Positions 36,829 to 46,263 of a stretch of 64,000 nucleotides of DNA are shown piece after piece. How positions within the stretch are numbered: position 1 is the stretch's first letter; each line of letters begins with the position of its first letter. This DNA comes from Gammaproteobacteria bacterium (lineage in GTDB: Bacteria; Pseudomonadota; Gammaproteobacteria; Acidiferrobacterales; Sulfurifustaceae): contig JACQFZ010000001.1 in the NCBI GenBank assembly GCA_016199745.1, positions 1 through 64,000 on the forward strand, read 5' to 3'. Made by a program: the position numbers and the translations under genes. Under the pieces are notes generated by a model. The model was not told where the DNA came from, ran no database searches, and worked only from the letters and a program-made list of their open reading frames with translations.

Positions 36829-37407
36829 ATGAAAATCTACCTCGCCTCCGCCAGCCCGCGCCGCCAAGAACTCCTGCGTCAAATCGACGTCGCCTTCGAC
36901 GTCTTACCCGCGGACATCGTCGAACAGCCCCATATCGGTGAACCCGCTCGCGACTACGTCGCCCGCTTAGCGCGCGCCAAGGCGCGCCACGTTGTCCAAC
37001 TCGTCACCGAGCGTAACCTACCACCCGCCCCCGTGCTCGGCGCCGACACGGAAGTGGTAATCGACAACGACATCCTCGGTAAACCGCGAGACCCCGCCCA
37101 TGGTCTGGCCATGTTGCGCCGCCTGTCCGGCCGGACGCATGCGGTGTTGACCGCCGTGACTTTGGTCGATCAGGATGCGGAGTACGGGGTGTTATCGGAA
37201 AGCGCAGTGACGTTCGCGCCGCTGTCCGAGGACGACATCGAGCGTTATTGGGCCACCGGCGAGCCAGCCGATAAGGCCGGTGGCTATGCGATCCAAGGCC
37301 GCGCAGCGGCGTTTATTACCCGCATCGAAGGCAGTTATTCCGGCATCGTCGGCTTGCCGCTGGCGGAGCTGGTGCAGCTGTTGAAACATGTCGGCCGACA
37401 ACCTTAA
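36829..37407 (+). CDS. maf: Maf-family nucleotide pyrophosphatase (YhdE type)
   Basis: House-cleaning dTTP/UTP pyrophosphatase that hydrolyses nucleoside triphosphates and modified forms. Residues 1-12 read MKIYLASASPRR, the diagnostic start, and VLGADTEVVIDN and DKAGGYAIQGRAAAFI complete the active site. Length from this ATG is 192. An earlier in-frame start within rlmH exists but would add a foreign N-terminus. It is 16 bases after rlmH and 13 bases before rng. Whether it acts on dTTP/UTP or a modified nucleotide is inferred from position next to rng. Confidence 0.93.
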   Translation: MKIYLASASPRRQELLRQIDVAFDVLPADIVEQPHIGEPARDYVARLARAKARHVVQLVTERNLPPAPVLGADTEVVIDNDILGKPRDPAHGLAMLRRLSGRTHAVLTAVTLVDQDAEYGVLSESAVTFAPLSEDDIERYWATGEPADKAGGYAIQGRAAAFITRIEGSYSGIVGLPLAELVQLLKHVGRQP

Positions 37408-37420
37408 CGGCGGGAACTGC

Positions 37421-38941
37421 ATGAGCGAAGAAATACTAATTAATGTCACGCCGCAGGAGACCCGCGTCGCGGTCGTCGAGAACGGTGTATTGCAAGAAGT
37501 CTTCATCGAGCGTGCCCGCAGCCGCGGCATCGTCGGCAATATCTATAAAGGTAAAGTCGCGCGCATCTTGCCGGGCATGCAGGCCGCGTTCATCGACATC
37601 GGCCTCGATCGTGCCGCCTTCTTGCATGCCTCCGACGTACGTGCTCCGGCCGAGGGCGTCGTGCGGGCGCCGCCGCTGGAGACGATCGGTGCTACCGTCG
37701 TTGCGCGTAACGGTAATGGCACCGGTCCGGCGGTGCCGAAAATCCAAGAGTTGCTGCATGATGGTCAGGAACTCATCGTTCAAGTCGTCAAAGATCAGCT
37801 CGGCAGCAAAGGCGCGCGGCTGACGACGCAGGTCACGTTGCCGGCGCGTTACCTGGTGTACATGCCTTACAGCTCGCACATCGGCGTATCGCAAAAGATC
37901 GGCGACGACATCGTCCGCGAACGATTGCGTACGCTGATCCGCGCCGCTATCGATGAAGGCGATCAAGGCGGCTACATCGTGCGCACGCTGGCGGAAGCGG
38001 CGACCGAAGACGAGCTGCGTACCGACATCCGTTACTTGCGCCGCATCTGGCGCGCCTGCGAAGAACGCATCCAAACCGCGCGCGCCGGCGAGCTGATTCA
38101 CGAGGAGTTGACGCTCGCTATTCGCACGATGCGCGATCTCGTGCGCGACTCGGTCGAAGAGATCCGCATCGATTCGCGCGAGACTTTCGAGAAGGCGCGC
38201 GAGTTTGCGCTCGAGTTTATTCCGGAAGTGGCCGACCGCATCGAGCATTATCCCGGCGAGCGGCCGATCTTCGATCTGTACGGCGTCGAAGACGAAATCA
38301 AAAAGGCGCTGGTGCGCAAGGTGTTGCTGAAGAGCGGCGGTTATCTCGTCATCGATCAGACCGAGGCGATGACGACGATCGACGTCAATACCGGCGCCTA
38401 TGTCGGCCGCCACAATCTGGAAGAGACGCTGTTCAAGACCAATCTCGAAGCGGCGCAGGCGATCGCGCGACAATTGCGGCTGCGCAACTTGGGCGGAATG
38501 ATCATCGTCGATTTCATCGACATGGAAGATCCTGATCACCGACGTGCGGTGTTACGTGCCTTGGAAAAAGTGCTGGCGCGGGATCGTACCAAGGTTTATA
38601 TGACCGAGATGTCGGCGCTCGGCTTGGTCGAGCTGACGCGTAAACGCACGCGCGAGAGTTTGGAACATGTGCTCTGCCAGCCGTGCCCGGCGTGTCAGGG
38701 TCGCGGCACGCTCAAGACGCCGCATACCGTAAGTTATGAGATTTTCCGCGAGATTCTGCGCGAGGCGCGCCAATTCGGCGCCGATGAATATATGGTGGTA
38801 GCGTCGCAGGCGGTTATCGATTTGCTGTTGGACGAAGAAGCGGTCAGCTTGTTGAAGCTGCAGGAATTTATCGGTAAGCCGATCCAATTGAAGGTCGAGC
38901 CGCTGTATCACCAGGAGCAATACGACGTCGTTTTGCTGTGA
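37421..38941 (+). CDS. rng: ribonuclease G
   Basis: Endoribonuclease that trims the 5' end of 16S rRNA and degrades some mRNAs. From ATG 37421 the protein begins MSEEILINVTPQETRVAVVE and has 506 residues. It contains an S1 domain (GNIYKGKVARILPGMQAAFIDIGLDRAAFLH), the RNase E/G catalytic region with DVNTGAYVGR and GGMIIVDFIDME, and the zinc-link cysteines CQPCPACQGRG near the C-terminus. It lacks the RNase E C-terminal scaffold. A GGGA ribosome site precedes the start. The order maf-rng-yhdP is conserved in gammaproteobacteria. Confidence 0.96.
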   Translation: MSEEILINVTPQETRVAVVENGVLQEVFIERARSRGIVGNIYKGKVARILPGMQAAFIDIGLDRAAFLHASDVRAPAEGVVRAPPLETIGATVVARNGNGTGPAVPKIQELLHDGQELIVQVVKDQLGSKGARLTTQVTLPARYLVYMPYSSHIGVSQKIGDDIVRERLRTLIRAAIDEGDQGGYIVRTLAEAATEDELRTDIRYLRRIWRACEERIQTARAGELIHEELTLAIRTMRDLVRDSVEEIRIDSRETFEKAREFALEFIPEVADRIEHYPGERPIFDLYGVEDEIKKALVRKVLLKSGGYLVIDQTEAMTTIDVNTGAYVGRHNLEETLFKTNLEAAQAIARQLRLRNLGGMIIVDFIDMEDPDHRRAVLRALEKVLARDRTKVYMTEMSALGLVELTRKRTRESLEHVLCQPCPACQGRGTLKTPHTVSYEIFREILREARQFGADEYMVVASQAVIDLLLDEEAVSLLKLQEFIGKPIQLKVEPLYHQEQYDVVLL

Positions 38942-38999
38942 TGCCGCAGTTTTGTTATGGCAGGAGTCTATAATTTTTGCATGCCGTGAATTCGGTGCC

Positions 39000-39080
39000 C
39001 TCTGTGTTCAGGCAGAGGTTGGGTGAGGGGACGACGTCCGTCGCCCTCGCTGTCTCGACCGCCCAGCGGGAGAGGGGCGG
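39000..39080. repeat. GC-rich repeat copy before yhdP
   Basis: GGTTGGGTGAGGGGACG and a later CAGCGGGAGAGGGGCGGG form a diverged copy of the GC-rich family. Its final GGGAGAGGGG overlaps where the ribosome site of yhdP should lie, so the repeat may supply or modify the translation start. Confidence 0.45.
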
Positions 39081-39085
39081 GTAGC

Positions 39086-42000
39086 ATGAAACTAAAACTA
39101 CGATTCAATCTGTCTCGTTTACTACGGCCGCTGCGTCGCCTCGGTCGCTATGGCGCGTACGCCGGTCTCAGCTTGTTCTTATTGTTCGCCGTCGCTTACG
39201 GCATTGGTCGCTACTATTGGCCCGAGATTTTGGCGCGCCAGGGCGATATCGCCGCGCGCATCAGCGAAAAGGCCAAGCATATCGTGCGCGCCGAGCGCAT
39301 CGAGCCGTACTGGGACAAGTTGCACCCGGGTGTCCGCTTCGCCGGCGTGACGGTACTCGGCGACGACGGCCGGCCGAGCGTGCAAATCGACGAAATACGC
39401 GTCAGTTTTTCGTTGTTGCCGTTGTTGTGGAAACAAATGGAGTTGCACAGCCTGGTGCTGCAGCGTCCGCGCGTGACGTTTATGCGGTTAGCGGACGGTC
39501 AGGTGCGGTTGGCCGGATTCACACCGGTGGCGAATGCGGCGCCGAGTAAGGACAAGTTCAGCGATTGGCTGCTGAGTCAGCGCCAGCTGGAGGTAGAGAA
39601 TGGCGAGTTGCGTTGGGTCGACGCGCGCGATCCGGCCGGCTCGCTCAGCTTGTCGCAGGTCGATCTGCAACTGCGCAATAGTTTCGGTCGCCATAAGTTT
39701 TATGCGACCGCGCAATTTCCGGCGGCGTTATGTCGCCGCGGCGCGGTGAGGGCGCAGATCGCCGGTGATCCCTTCATCGGTTCTTGGGATGGTGCGTTAA
39801 AGGTCGAGGCCAGCGGCCTCAATATCGGTCGCTTGCCGATGTTACTGCGCGAGCGATTGCCGACCGATCTCCGCGGACGCGTTGATGCGGAGCTGCGGAG
39901 TGATTGGCGCGCCGGTCGGTTACAAGCGGTGAGCGGCGAAGCGACGGTTGCCGAGCTCACGTTGCCGTGGCCGAATTTACCGCAACCGTTAAACGTGCGG
40001 CAGGCATCGGCCAAGATCGATTGGGAGCTGGAGAAAAACGGTTGGTCGCTCGATCTGGCGCGGCTCAACCTGGCGTTGAACGGCAACGCCTGGTCGGCCG
40101 GCCGGTTGCAGCTCAATGAGACGCCGGACGAGCACCGGTTGCGGGTTAAGCACCTGAACCTGGGTGACATCAGTGAGTTCATTGCCGGCCTTAAGCTCGA
40201 ACAACCGCTAGCGCAGCGTTGGCTAGCGTTGCGGCCGGAAGGTTCGCTCGACAACGTGCGCCTGCAGCTGAACGGCCCGCTGACCGCGCCGACCGCACTC
40301 GATGTGGGCGCGCAGTTTGCGCGCGTGCGCATCGCGCCTTACAAAGAGTTCCCTGGTTTTCGTAACGTCAGCGGCCGACTTTCGGCCGGTCTCACCGCCG
40401 GTGAATTCGCGCTCGACGCCAGTAACGTCGTCATCGATTACCCCAATCTGTTCCGCGCGCCGTTGGCGACGCGCTACACCAGCGGCATGTTGCATTGGCA
40501 ACGTACCGACGATGCTTGGCATATGTCCGGCGACAATTTGCGCGTGCAAAGCGCCGATGCTAACGGTTCCGGTGCAGTGGAAGTGGAGTTGCCGCACGAT
40601 CGCACGCAGTCGCCAGCGTTGCGCCTGCAGGTCGAATTCAAAAACGGCAACGGCAAAAATGCCGCGCGTTACTATCCGACGCGGCATCTGCAACCGTCGC
40701 TGCGCACATGGCTGGAATCGTCGATTCAAGATGGACATATCGTCAGCGGCCGGTTGCTTTACGACGGTCGCGTGCACGACTGGCCGTTCGCGCAGGGTCA
40801 GGGACGCTTCGAAGTACAGGCGCATATCGAAGACGGTGTTTATCGTTATCACCCGGGGTGGGCACCGGCGACGAATGTCGATGCCGACGTCACCGTCACC
40901 GGTTCGCATGTCGTGGTAACGGGTCGAGCGCAAATCGGTGTATTGCAGACGAATAATTTACACGTCGAATTGCAGCGGCCGACGGTTGCTAGCCCGTACG
41001 AAGCGAGCCTACATGGACGGCTCGAAGGTCCGGTCGCAGAAGCCGTGCGCTTGTTACAGACGGCGTCGCCGACGAATGCCAATTGGCAACCGTACGTGCG
41101 CGAGATCGCGCAGGCGTCGGGCGATGGTGCGCTCGATCTCGATTTGCGCATTCCGCTGGGTCAGCATCAACCCGCGTGGCACGGTGAGTATCGTTTTACC
41201 GATACCGCGCTGAAAGTTGCGAGTGGTGCCGGCCTGGCGCAGGCGAACGGTGCTGTGCGTTTTACCGAGACGGGTATCGAAGGTGGCCACTTGCAAGGGC
41301 AATTCTTGGGTGGCCCGATCACGCTGTCGGCGGCGCGCGGCGACGGCGAGTTGCGCGCGCATGCCGAGGGCCAGCTGCAATTACCGGAATTACTCCGCTC
41401 GCGCCGGGCGCTGGCAGAGCGCGTCGGCGGCGGCATCGATTGGTCGCTGGATTGGCGCGACATCGCCCAGGGTCCGCAATTTCGTTTTAGCTCGAATCTA
41501 ACGCAAGTACGTACGCGCCTGCCGCCGCCACTGAATCGCCCGGACGGTGGGTTCCCGGCGCAGTTGATCGTCGCCACCGAACGCAGCGACGCAAACCAAT
41601 TCGTGTTAGCGATGCAGGCGGGCACCGAGGCGAGCGGCAAGTTGGTATACACGCGCGCCGAAGATCGTTGGCAGTTCGTGAATGGACGCATCGAGTTCGG
41701 TCGCAGCAGCGCCACGTTGCCCGATCAGCCCGGATTACAGATTGGGCTGAAGGCGGACGTGCTAGATATCGACGAGTGGTTGCCGTTCCTCAGCGGTGGC
41801 GGCGGTAAGGGCGGTGGTGAAGCGGAGGCGGGATTGCCAAGGGTGATCGCTTGGGTAACAGCGGACGTACGTCAGCTCGGATTTTTCGATCGCCGCTGGG
41901 GCCGCATGTTGGCGCAGTTCATGCGCAGCGGCGCGGATGAGTGGCACGCGGTGCTCGACGGCGAGAACGCTGCCGGCGATGGTAGCTTTGTTCTGGCGCG

Positions 42001-42976
42001 GGCCGGCGGTTTTAGTCGTGTGCAATTGGATTTGGCACATTTGCGCGTACCTGAAAAACAGCACACGGTAGGGGCAGGCGGAGAAGGTGCAAGTACGGTC
42101 GACCCGCATCGTCTGCCGGCACTGAACGTGCGTTCACGCGCATTCGAGTTCGACGAGCATCAGCTGGGTGAGCTCGATTTCAATGCGTTGCCGTCGGCGC
42201 AAGGATGGCGCATCGAACGATTCAATTTGAAGCGGCCGGAAATGCAGCTCGCCATCAACGGTGACTGGCGCCGTATCGGCGATCGCCAAAGCAGCGAATT
42301 CAGCGGCGTGCTTGAAAGCGATGACATGGGACGGACGTTAACGGCGTTAGGTGCGTCGACGCAAATGGCCGACGGCAAGGTTAAGTTAACGGCCAAGGCC
42401 GCATGGCCCGGTTCGCCGAGCAGCCCGACGTTGGCTGCACTGAACGGTAGCCTGCAAATAAAAGCGGAGAAGGGCCGGTTTTTGAACCTCAACCCCGGCG
42501 CCGCACGATGGTTCGGTGTGCTCGATCTGCGTTCGATCGGTCGCTATCTCACACTCGATTTCAGTCCGGCCTTCGGTAAGGGTTATACCTTCGACGAGAT
42601 CAATGGAACGGTCGCTGTCGCATCCGGTAACGCCAATACCAACGATCTATGGATGAAAGGCCCAGCACTTAGCCTTGCCGTTAAGGGGCGGGTCGGATTG
42701 GTGACGGAAGATTATGATCTGGTGGTTGAAGCGACGCCGAAAGTGGGTAATGCCGTCGTATTACCGGGTTGGTATTTGTTGGGGCCGCAGGCGGCAGCCG
42801 CTATATTCGCGATCCAGAAGTTGTTCAAGCGGCAGATTCAGGAGGGATCGCGCGTGTTCTACGTGATACAAGGGCCGTGGGCCAGTCCGACGGTTACTAA
42901 GCTTGGCAAACCCGAGGCGCAACCGACCGCCAAGCCCGAACCAACGATGCCCGGTGGTAATCTCAAAGGACGCTGA
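39086..42976 (+). CDS. yhdP: AsmA-like phospholipid-transport protein YhdP
   Basis: Very large envelope protein (1296 residues from ATG 39086) of the AsmA/TamB-like bridge family; YhdP helps carry phospholipids to the outer membrane. One N-terminal transmembrane helix (YAGLSLFLLFAVAYGIGRYYW, about residues 28-50) is followed by a long periplasmic beta-taco region and the conserved C-terminal DUF3971/AsmA-like block with FSPAFGKGYTFDEINGTVAV and VVLPGWYLLGPQAAAAIFAIQKLF. Two Gly-rich loops (around 904 and 990) look like added sequence. It follows rng and is followed by a nitrilase-family gene two bases later. Confidence 0.92.
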   Translation: MKLKLRFNLSRLLRPLRRLGRYGAYAGLSLFLLFAVAYGIGRYYWPEILARQGDIAARISEKAKHIVRAERIEPYWDKLHPGVRFAGVTVLGDDGRPSVQIDEIRVSFSLLPLLWKQMELHSLVLQRPRVTFMRLADGQVRLAGFTPVANAAPSKDKFSDWLLSQRQLEVENGELRWVDARDPAGSLSLSQVDLQLRNSFGRHKFYATAQFPAALCRRGAVRAQIAGDPFIGSWDGALKVEASGLNIGRLPMLLRERLPTDLRGRVDAELRSDWRAGRLQAVSGEATVAELTLPWPNLPQPLNVRQASAKIDWELEKNGWSLDLARLNLALNGNAWSAGRLQLNETPDEHRLRVKHLNLGDISEFIAGLKLEQPLAQRWLALRPEGSLDNVRLQLNGPLTAPTALDVGAQFARVRIAPYKEFPGFRNVSGRLSAGLTAGEFALDASNVVIDYPNLFRAPLATRYTSGMLHWQRTDDAWHMSGDNLRVQSADANGSGAVEVELPHDRTQSPALRLQVEFKNGNGKNAARYYPTRHLQPSLRTWLESSIQDGHIVSGRLLYDGRVHDWPFAQGQGRFEVQAHIEDGVYRYHPGWAPATNVDADVTVTGSHVVVTGRAQIGVLQTNNLHVELQRPTVASPYEASLHGRLEGPVAEAVRLLQTASPTNANWQPYVREIAQASGDGALDLDLRIPLGQHQPAWHGEYRFTDTALKVASGAGLAQANGAVRFTETGIEGGHLQGQFLGGPITLSAARGDGELRAHAEGQLQLPELLRSRRALAERVGGGIDWSLDWRDIAQGPQFRFSSNLTQVRTRLPPPLNRPDGGFPAQLIVATERSDANQFVLAMQAGTEASGKLVYTRAEDRWQFVNGRIEFGRSSATLPDQPGLQIGLKADVLDIDEWLPFLSGGGGKGGGEAEAGLPRVIAWVTADVRQLGFFDRRWGRMLAQFMRSGADEWHAVLDGENAAGDGSFVLARAGGFSRVQLDLAHLRVPEKQHTVGAGGEGASTVDPHRLPALNVRSRAFEFDEHQLGELDFNALPSAQGWRIERFNLKRPEMQLAINGDWRRIGDRQSSEFSGVLESDDMGRTLTALGASTQMADGKVKLTAKAAWPGSPSSPTLAALNGSLQIKAEKGRFLNLNPGAARWFGVLDLRSIGRYLTLDFSPAFGKGYTFDEINGTVAVASGNANTNDLWMKGPALSLAVKGRVGLVTEDYDLVVEATPKVGNAVVLPGWYLLGPQAAAAIFAIQKLFKRQIQEGSRVFYVIQGPWASPTVTKLGKPEAQPTAKPEPTMPGGNLKGR

Positions 42977-42978
42977 CT

Positions 42979-43788
42979 ATGACTCATATCGCCGCAATCC
43001 AGATGGTGTCTGGCACGCAAGTCGACGCCAACCTAACCGACGCCGCACGTTTAATCGCCGAGGCCGCTAAGGCGGGGGCGCGACTGATCGCGCTGCCGGA
43101 AAATTTTGCGTTGATGGCCGGCAGCGATGCCGAGCGTTTAGCCGCGGCCGAGCCCGACGGCGATGGACCGATCCAAGCGTTCTTGGCGCGCACGGCGCGC
43201 GCCAACGGTGTGTGGCTGATCGGCGGCACGATTCTATTGCGCGCCAGCAGCGACAAGAAGATGCGCGCCGCCAGTTTGCTTTACAACGACCGCGGCGAGC
43301 GTGTCGCGCGCTACGACAAAATTCATTTGTTCGACGTGCAACTGACCAATGGCGAGCAGCACCGCGAATCGAGCGCGATCGAGCCGGGCGATGCGATCGT
43401 CACCGCCGACACGCCGGCTGGGCGGGTCGGCTTGTCGGTCTGTTACGACGTGCGTTTCCCCGAGCTGTTCCGGCGCTTGCTCGATGCCGGCAGTCAGATC
43501 CTGGTAGTGCCGGCGGCGTTTACCGCCCAAACTGGCCGTGCGCATTGGGAAACGTTGCTGCGGGCACGGGCGATCGAAAATTTGGCGTACGTACTTGCTC
43601 CTGGCCAAGGCGGTCATCATGCCAACGGCCGCGACACCTACGGCCACAGCATGATCATCGACCCGTGGGGCGAGGTGCTGAGCCGTTGCGAGCAAGGGCC
43701 AGGCATGGCGATCGCCGATTGCGATCTTGAGCGTCAGCGCCGCATGCGCGCACAGTTGCCGAGCATCGAGCATCGACGTGTCAAATGA
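42979..43788 (+). CDS. carbon-nitrogen hydrolase (NIT1/YbeM-like amidase)
   Basis: Nitrilase-superfamily amidase of 269 residues. The Glu-Lys-Cys triad is visible in LIALPENFALM, YDKIHLFDV and GLSVCYDVRFPELFR. Members of this subgroup hydrolyse deaminated glutathione. The start ATG 42979 follows yhdP after two bases, suggesting one transcript; the order yhdP-nitrilase-tldD is common in gammaproteobacteria, and here an orphan GspE-like gene separates the nitrilase from tldD. The exact substrate is inferred. Confidence 0.9.
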   Translation: MTHIAAIQMVSGTQVDANLTDAARLIAEAAKAGARLIALPENFALMAGSDAERLAAAEPDGDGPIQAFLARTARANGVWLIGGTILLRASSDKKMRAASLLYNDRGERVARYDKIHLFDVQLTNGEQHRESSAIEPGDAIVTADTPAGRVGLSVCYDVRFPELFRRLLDAGSQILVVPAAFTAQTGRAHWETLLRARAIENLAYVLAPGQGGHHANGRDTYGHSMIIDPWGEVLSRCEQGPGMAIADCDLERQRRMRAQLPSIEHRRVK

Positions 43789-43852
43789 CGTGTTGACGGG
43801 GATCTATACTTAGTAAAGCGATTGACTAACGAGGCGCTGAGCAATTTCCACT

Positions 43853-46129
43853 ATGGACTCCATTCAGCTGCCGTTTCCACCTCTGAGTGATATCCCACCG
43901 CAGCAGGCTTACCGACCCGGCGAGCCAGTGGACGTCACCTTGCTCGACGAACAAGTGTTCGCCGCTGGATTGCTGGCGTTCAAGGTCAACGAAGCGTTGG
44001 TGACGTTACGTTCTAGCTCGATACGCGGAATAGAAGTGAAGGACATCGTGCTGCGCGACCTGAAGCAGTTGTTCGTGCCGCAACCGCGCAAGCTGATTCG
44101 TCTGCCGCCGTCGTTGGCGGCGCACGATGGCGTGGTGATGCCGCCGCCACAACAAGAGTTCGAGCTGACGTTACGTAACGGTCCGACGTTGCGCGCGTAC
44201 ACTTTCAGTTTTCGTGTCGACAAGAACGGGTTACATCTTTTTCCAACCGAAGCCAATAACGAATATCGCCACCTGTTCGTACCGTTCCATGCCATCGACA
44301 GTCATCGCATCGGTCCGCTGCTGGGTAACGCCTTGCTGCAGGAGCGCGCCGCCAGCGAAACCGCGGTTGCCGCCGGATTAGAAGAGCAACGGCGTCGCCG
44401 CGAGCAACCGATCGGCGAATATTTACAGAGCGTGCAGGCAGTTTCGGCCAAGCAGATGGAGCAGGCGCTCGATCGGCAGAAGCAGACGCCGCGTTTTCGT
44501 GTTGGCGAAGTGCTGGTGCAAGACGGCGCAATCACGCAAGAGCAGCTAACGGCGGCGCTGCACGAGCAACAGCAGAGTCGGCGTCAGCCCTTGGGCGATA
44601 TTCTGGTGGCGCTGGGATTGGCCGACGACGGGGCAGTGCGGCAGACGTTGGCGAAAAAACTCGGCGTTCCATTTGTCGACTTGCAGCAATTCGACGTCGA
44701 CCAACAGCTGCTGAAGTTAGTGCCGGAAGAGCTAGCGCGTAAGCATCACGCGGTGCCGTTGCAAATGGCCGAAGGGCGGTTAGTTGTGGCGCTCGCGGAC
44801 CCGATGCAATGGGAGCCGCTCGAAGCGATGCAAGGTTGCAGCAAATTGCCGGTGGAAGCGGTGATGGCGACGGTGCCGGCTATTTCGTCGGCGCTCGATA
44901 AGCACTACGGTGGCCGGCGCGCCGACCCATGGTTCACGCCGCCGGTTGTCGAGCGCGCAACGCCGACGCTCGCTGATGGACACGAATCGATCGTTCGCTT
45001 CGTCAATAATCTCTTGCTCGGCGCGCTGCGCGCGCAAGCGAACGGGCTGCACATACGCCCCAACGCCAACGCCGTCGATGTGCTGTTCCGCATCAACGGC
45101 ACGTTGCAGCTGCAGCAGTCGCTCGAAAAAAAGATGCTGGCGCCGGTTGTGGACGGTATCAAGCTGTTAGCGCATATGAACATCGCCGAGCACGAGCGCT
45201 CGCAGGACGGGCGCTTGCGGTTCGACGCCGGTGATAGCAAGGTCGACTTTCGCGTGTCGGTGATTCCGACGGTGAACGGCGAGAGCGTCGTCATCCGTGT
45301 GCTCGATGCGCAGGATGCGGCCAGATCGCTCGACGACCTCGGTTTGCGTCCGCACGATTTGTCGCGCTTGAAAGAATTATTGCGCCGGAGCGCCGGCATC
45401 GTCTTGATCACCGGCGGCGCCGGTTCCGGTAAATCGTCGACGTTGTATGCCGCATTAAAAAAGCTGGTGGAACGCCATCTGCACATTATTAGCGTCGAAG
45501 AGCCGATCGAGGTCGACGTAACCGGTGTCGAACAGATTCAAGTGAACAACGCCGCCGGCTACACGTTCGATCGCGCGCTGCGCAATATTTTGCGGCACGA
45601 TCCGGATGTCATCGCCGTCGGCGAGATTCTCGACCGTGACACTGCCAAGGTGGCACTCGAAAGCGCCATGACTGGGCAGCTGGTATTGAGCACGCTACCG
45701 ACGCACGCTGCCGCCGGCGCTATCGGTCGGTTACTGGAAATGGAGATCGAGCCGTATCTACTGGGACGAGCGCTGCTTGGCGTGCTGGCGCAACGCTTGG
45801 TGCGGCGCAATTGCCCGCACTGCCTTGAACCGGAAGCGATTGCCGAAGATACCGCAGCGCGCTTGGGCATAGCGTCGAGCGTCATGTTTTATCGCAGCCG
45901 TGGCTGTCAGGCGTGCGCCGGCAGCGGCACCGTCGGCCGAGTATTGCTGTACGAATTTTTGCCGATGACAGCGGCGGTGCGGCAGTTAATCAACGAAAAA
46001 CGCCCGGCCGCACAGATTTGCGCCCAGGCCGTGCGCGACGGTATGGTCGAAATTGAGCACCATGCCGTGGAATTGGCAAAAGCAGGCGTAATTTCGCTGG
46101 ATCAAGCGTGCCTGGTTAAGTTGGCCTGA
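43853..46129 (+). CDS. orphan GspE/PilB-family ATPase with altered motifs
   Basis: 758 residues. The N-terminal 170 residues are a beta-rich region starting RPGEPVDVTLLDEQ, PilZ-like in feel. Two MshEN-type helical/RD-box segments follow (about 185-265, with PIGEYLQSVQAVSAKQMEQAL and RVGEVLVQDGAITQEQL; about 245-340). The ATPase (about 370-740) has Walker A ITGGAGSGKSSTLYAAL and Walker B LRHDPDVIAVGEI. The usual Arg after GEI is Leu here (GEILDRD), and the STLHTNDA histidine block reads STLPTHAA. The zinc cysteines RRNCPHC...RGCQAC are retained. No pilin, GspF or PilC gene is adjacent. Confidence 0.85.
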   Translation: MDSIQLPFPPLSDIPPQQAYRPGEPVDVTLLDEQVFAAGLLAFKVNEALVTLRSSSIRGIEVKDIVLRDLKQLFVPQPRKLIRLPPSLAAHDGVVMPPPQQEFELTLRNGPTLRAYTFSFRVDKNGLHLFPTEANNEYRHLFVPFHAIDSHRIGPLLGNALLQERAASETAVAAGLEEQRRRREQPIGEYLQSVQAVSAKQMEQALDRQKQTPRFRVGEVLVQDGAITQEQLTAALHEQQQSRRQPLGDILVALGLADDGAVRQTLAKKLGVPFVDLQQFDVDQQLLKLVPEELARKHHAVPLQMAEGRLVVALADPMQWEPLEAMQGCSKLPVEAVMATVPAISSALDKHYGGRRADPWFTPPVVERATPTLADGHESIVRFVNNLLLGALRAQANGLHIRPNANAVDVLFRINGTLQLQQSLEKKMLAPVVDGIKLLAHMNIAEHERSQDGRLRFDAGDSKVDFRVSVIPTVNGESVVIRVLDAQDAARSLDDLGLRPHDLSRLKELLRRSAGIVLITGGAGSGKSSTLYAALKKLVERHLHIISVEEPIEVDVTGVEQIQVNNAAGYTFDRALRNILRHDPDVIAVGEILDRDTAKVALESAMTGQLVLSTLPTHAAAGAIGRLLEMEIEPYLLGRALLGVLAQRLVRRNCPHCLEPEAIAEDTAARLGIASSVMFYRSRGCQACAGSGTVGRVLLYEFLPMTAAVRQLINEKRPAAQICAQAVRDGMVEIEHHAVELAKAGVISLDQACLVKLA

Positions 46130-46133
46130 CAAA

Positions 46134-46186
46134 CACCCCCCACTTATGAAAGACCTCCGCTCCTGCAAGGGGAGAGGGGATATAAG
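46134..46186. repeat. GC-rich repeat copy before tldD
   Basis: A short C-rich/G-rich copy: CCCCCCACTTATG then CTCCGCTCCTGCAAGGGGAGAGGGGATATAAGG. It is degenerate, but keeps the GGGAGAGGGGAT consensus seen elsewhere. Confidence 0.5.
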
Positions 46187-46263
46187 GGTTTTATTCGCAG
46201 GTAGTTAACAAACGTCGCCCGCCCCGCTTTGTTATCATGGCGCAACTGTTTAGAGGAATTCCC

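Noticed and set aside
37436-38539. 367-residue minus-strand frame opposite rng
   Set aside because: Fully inside the RNase G gene, with low-complexity His/Asp/Arg composition.
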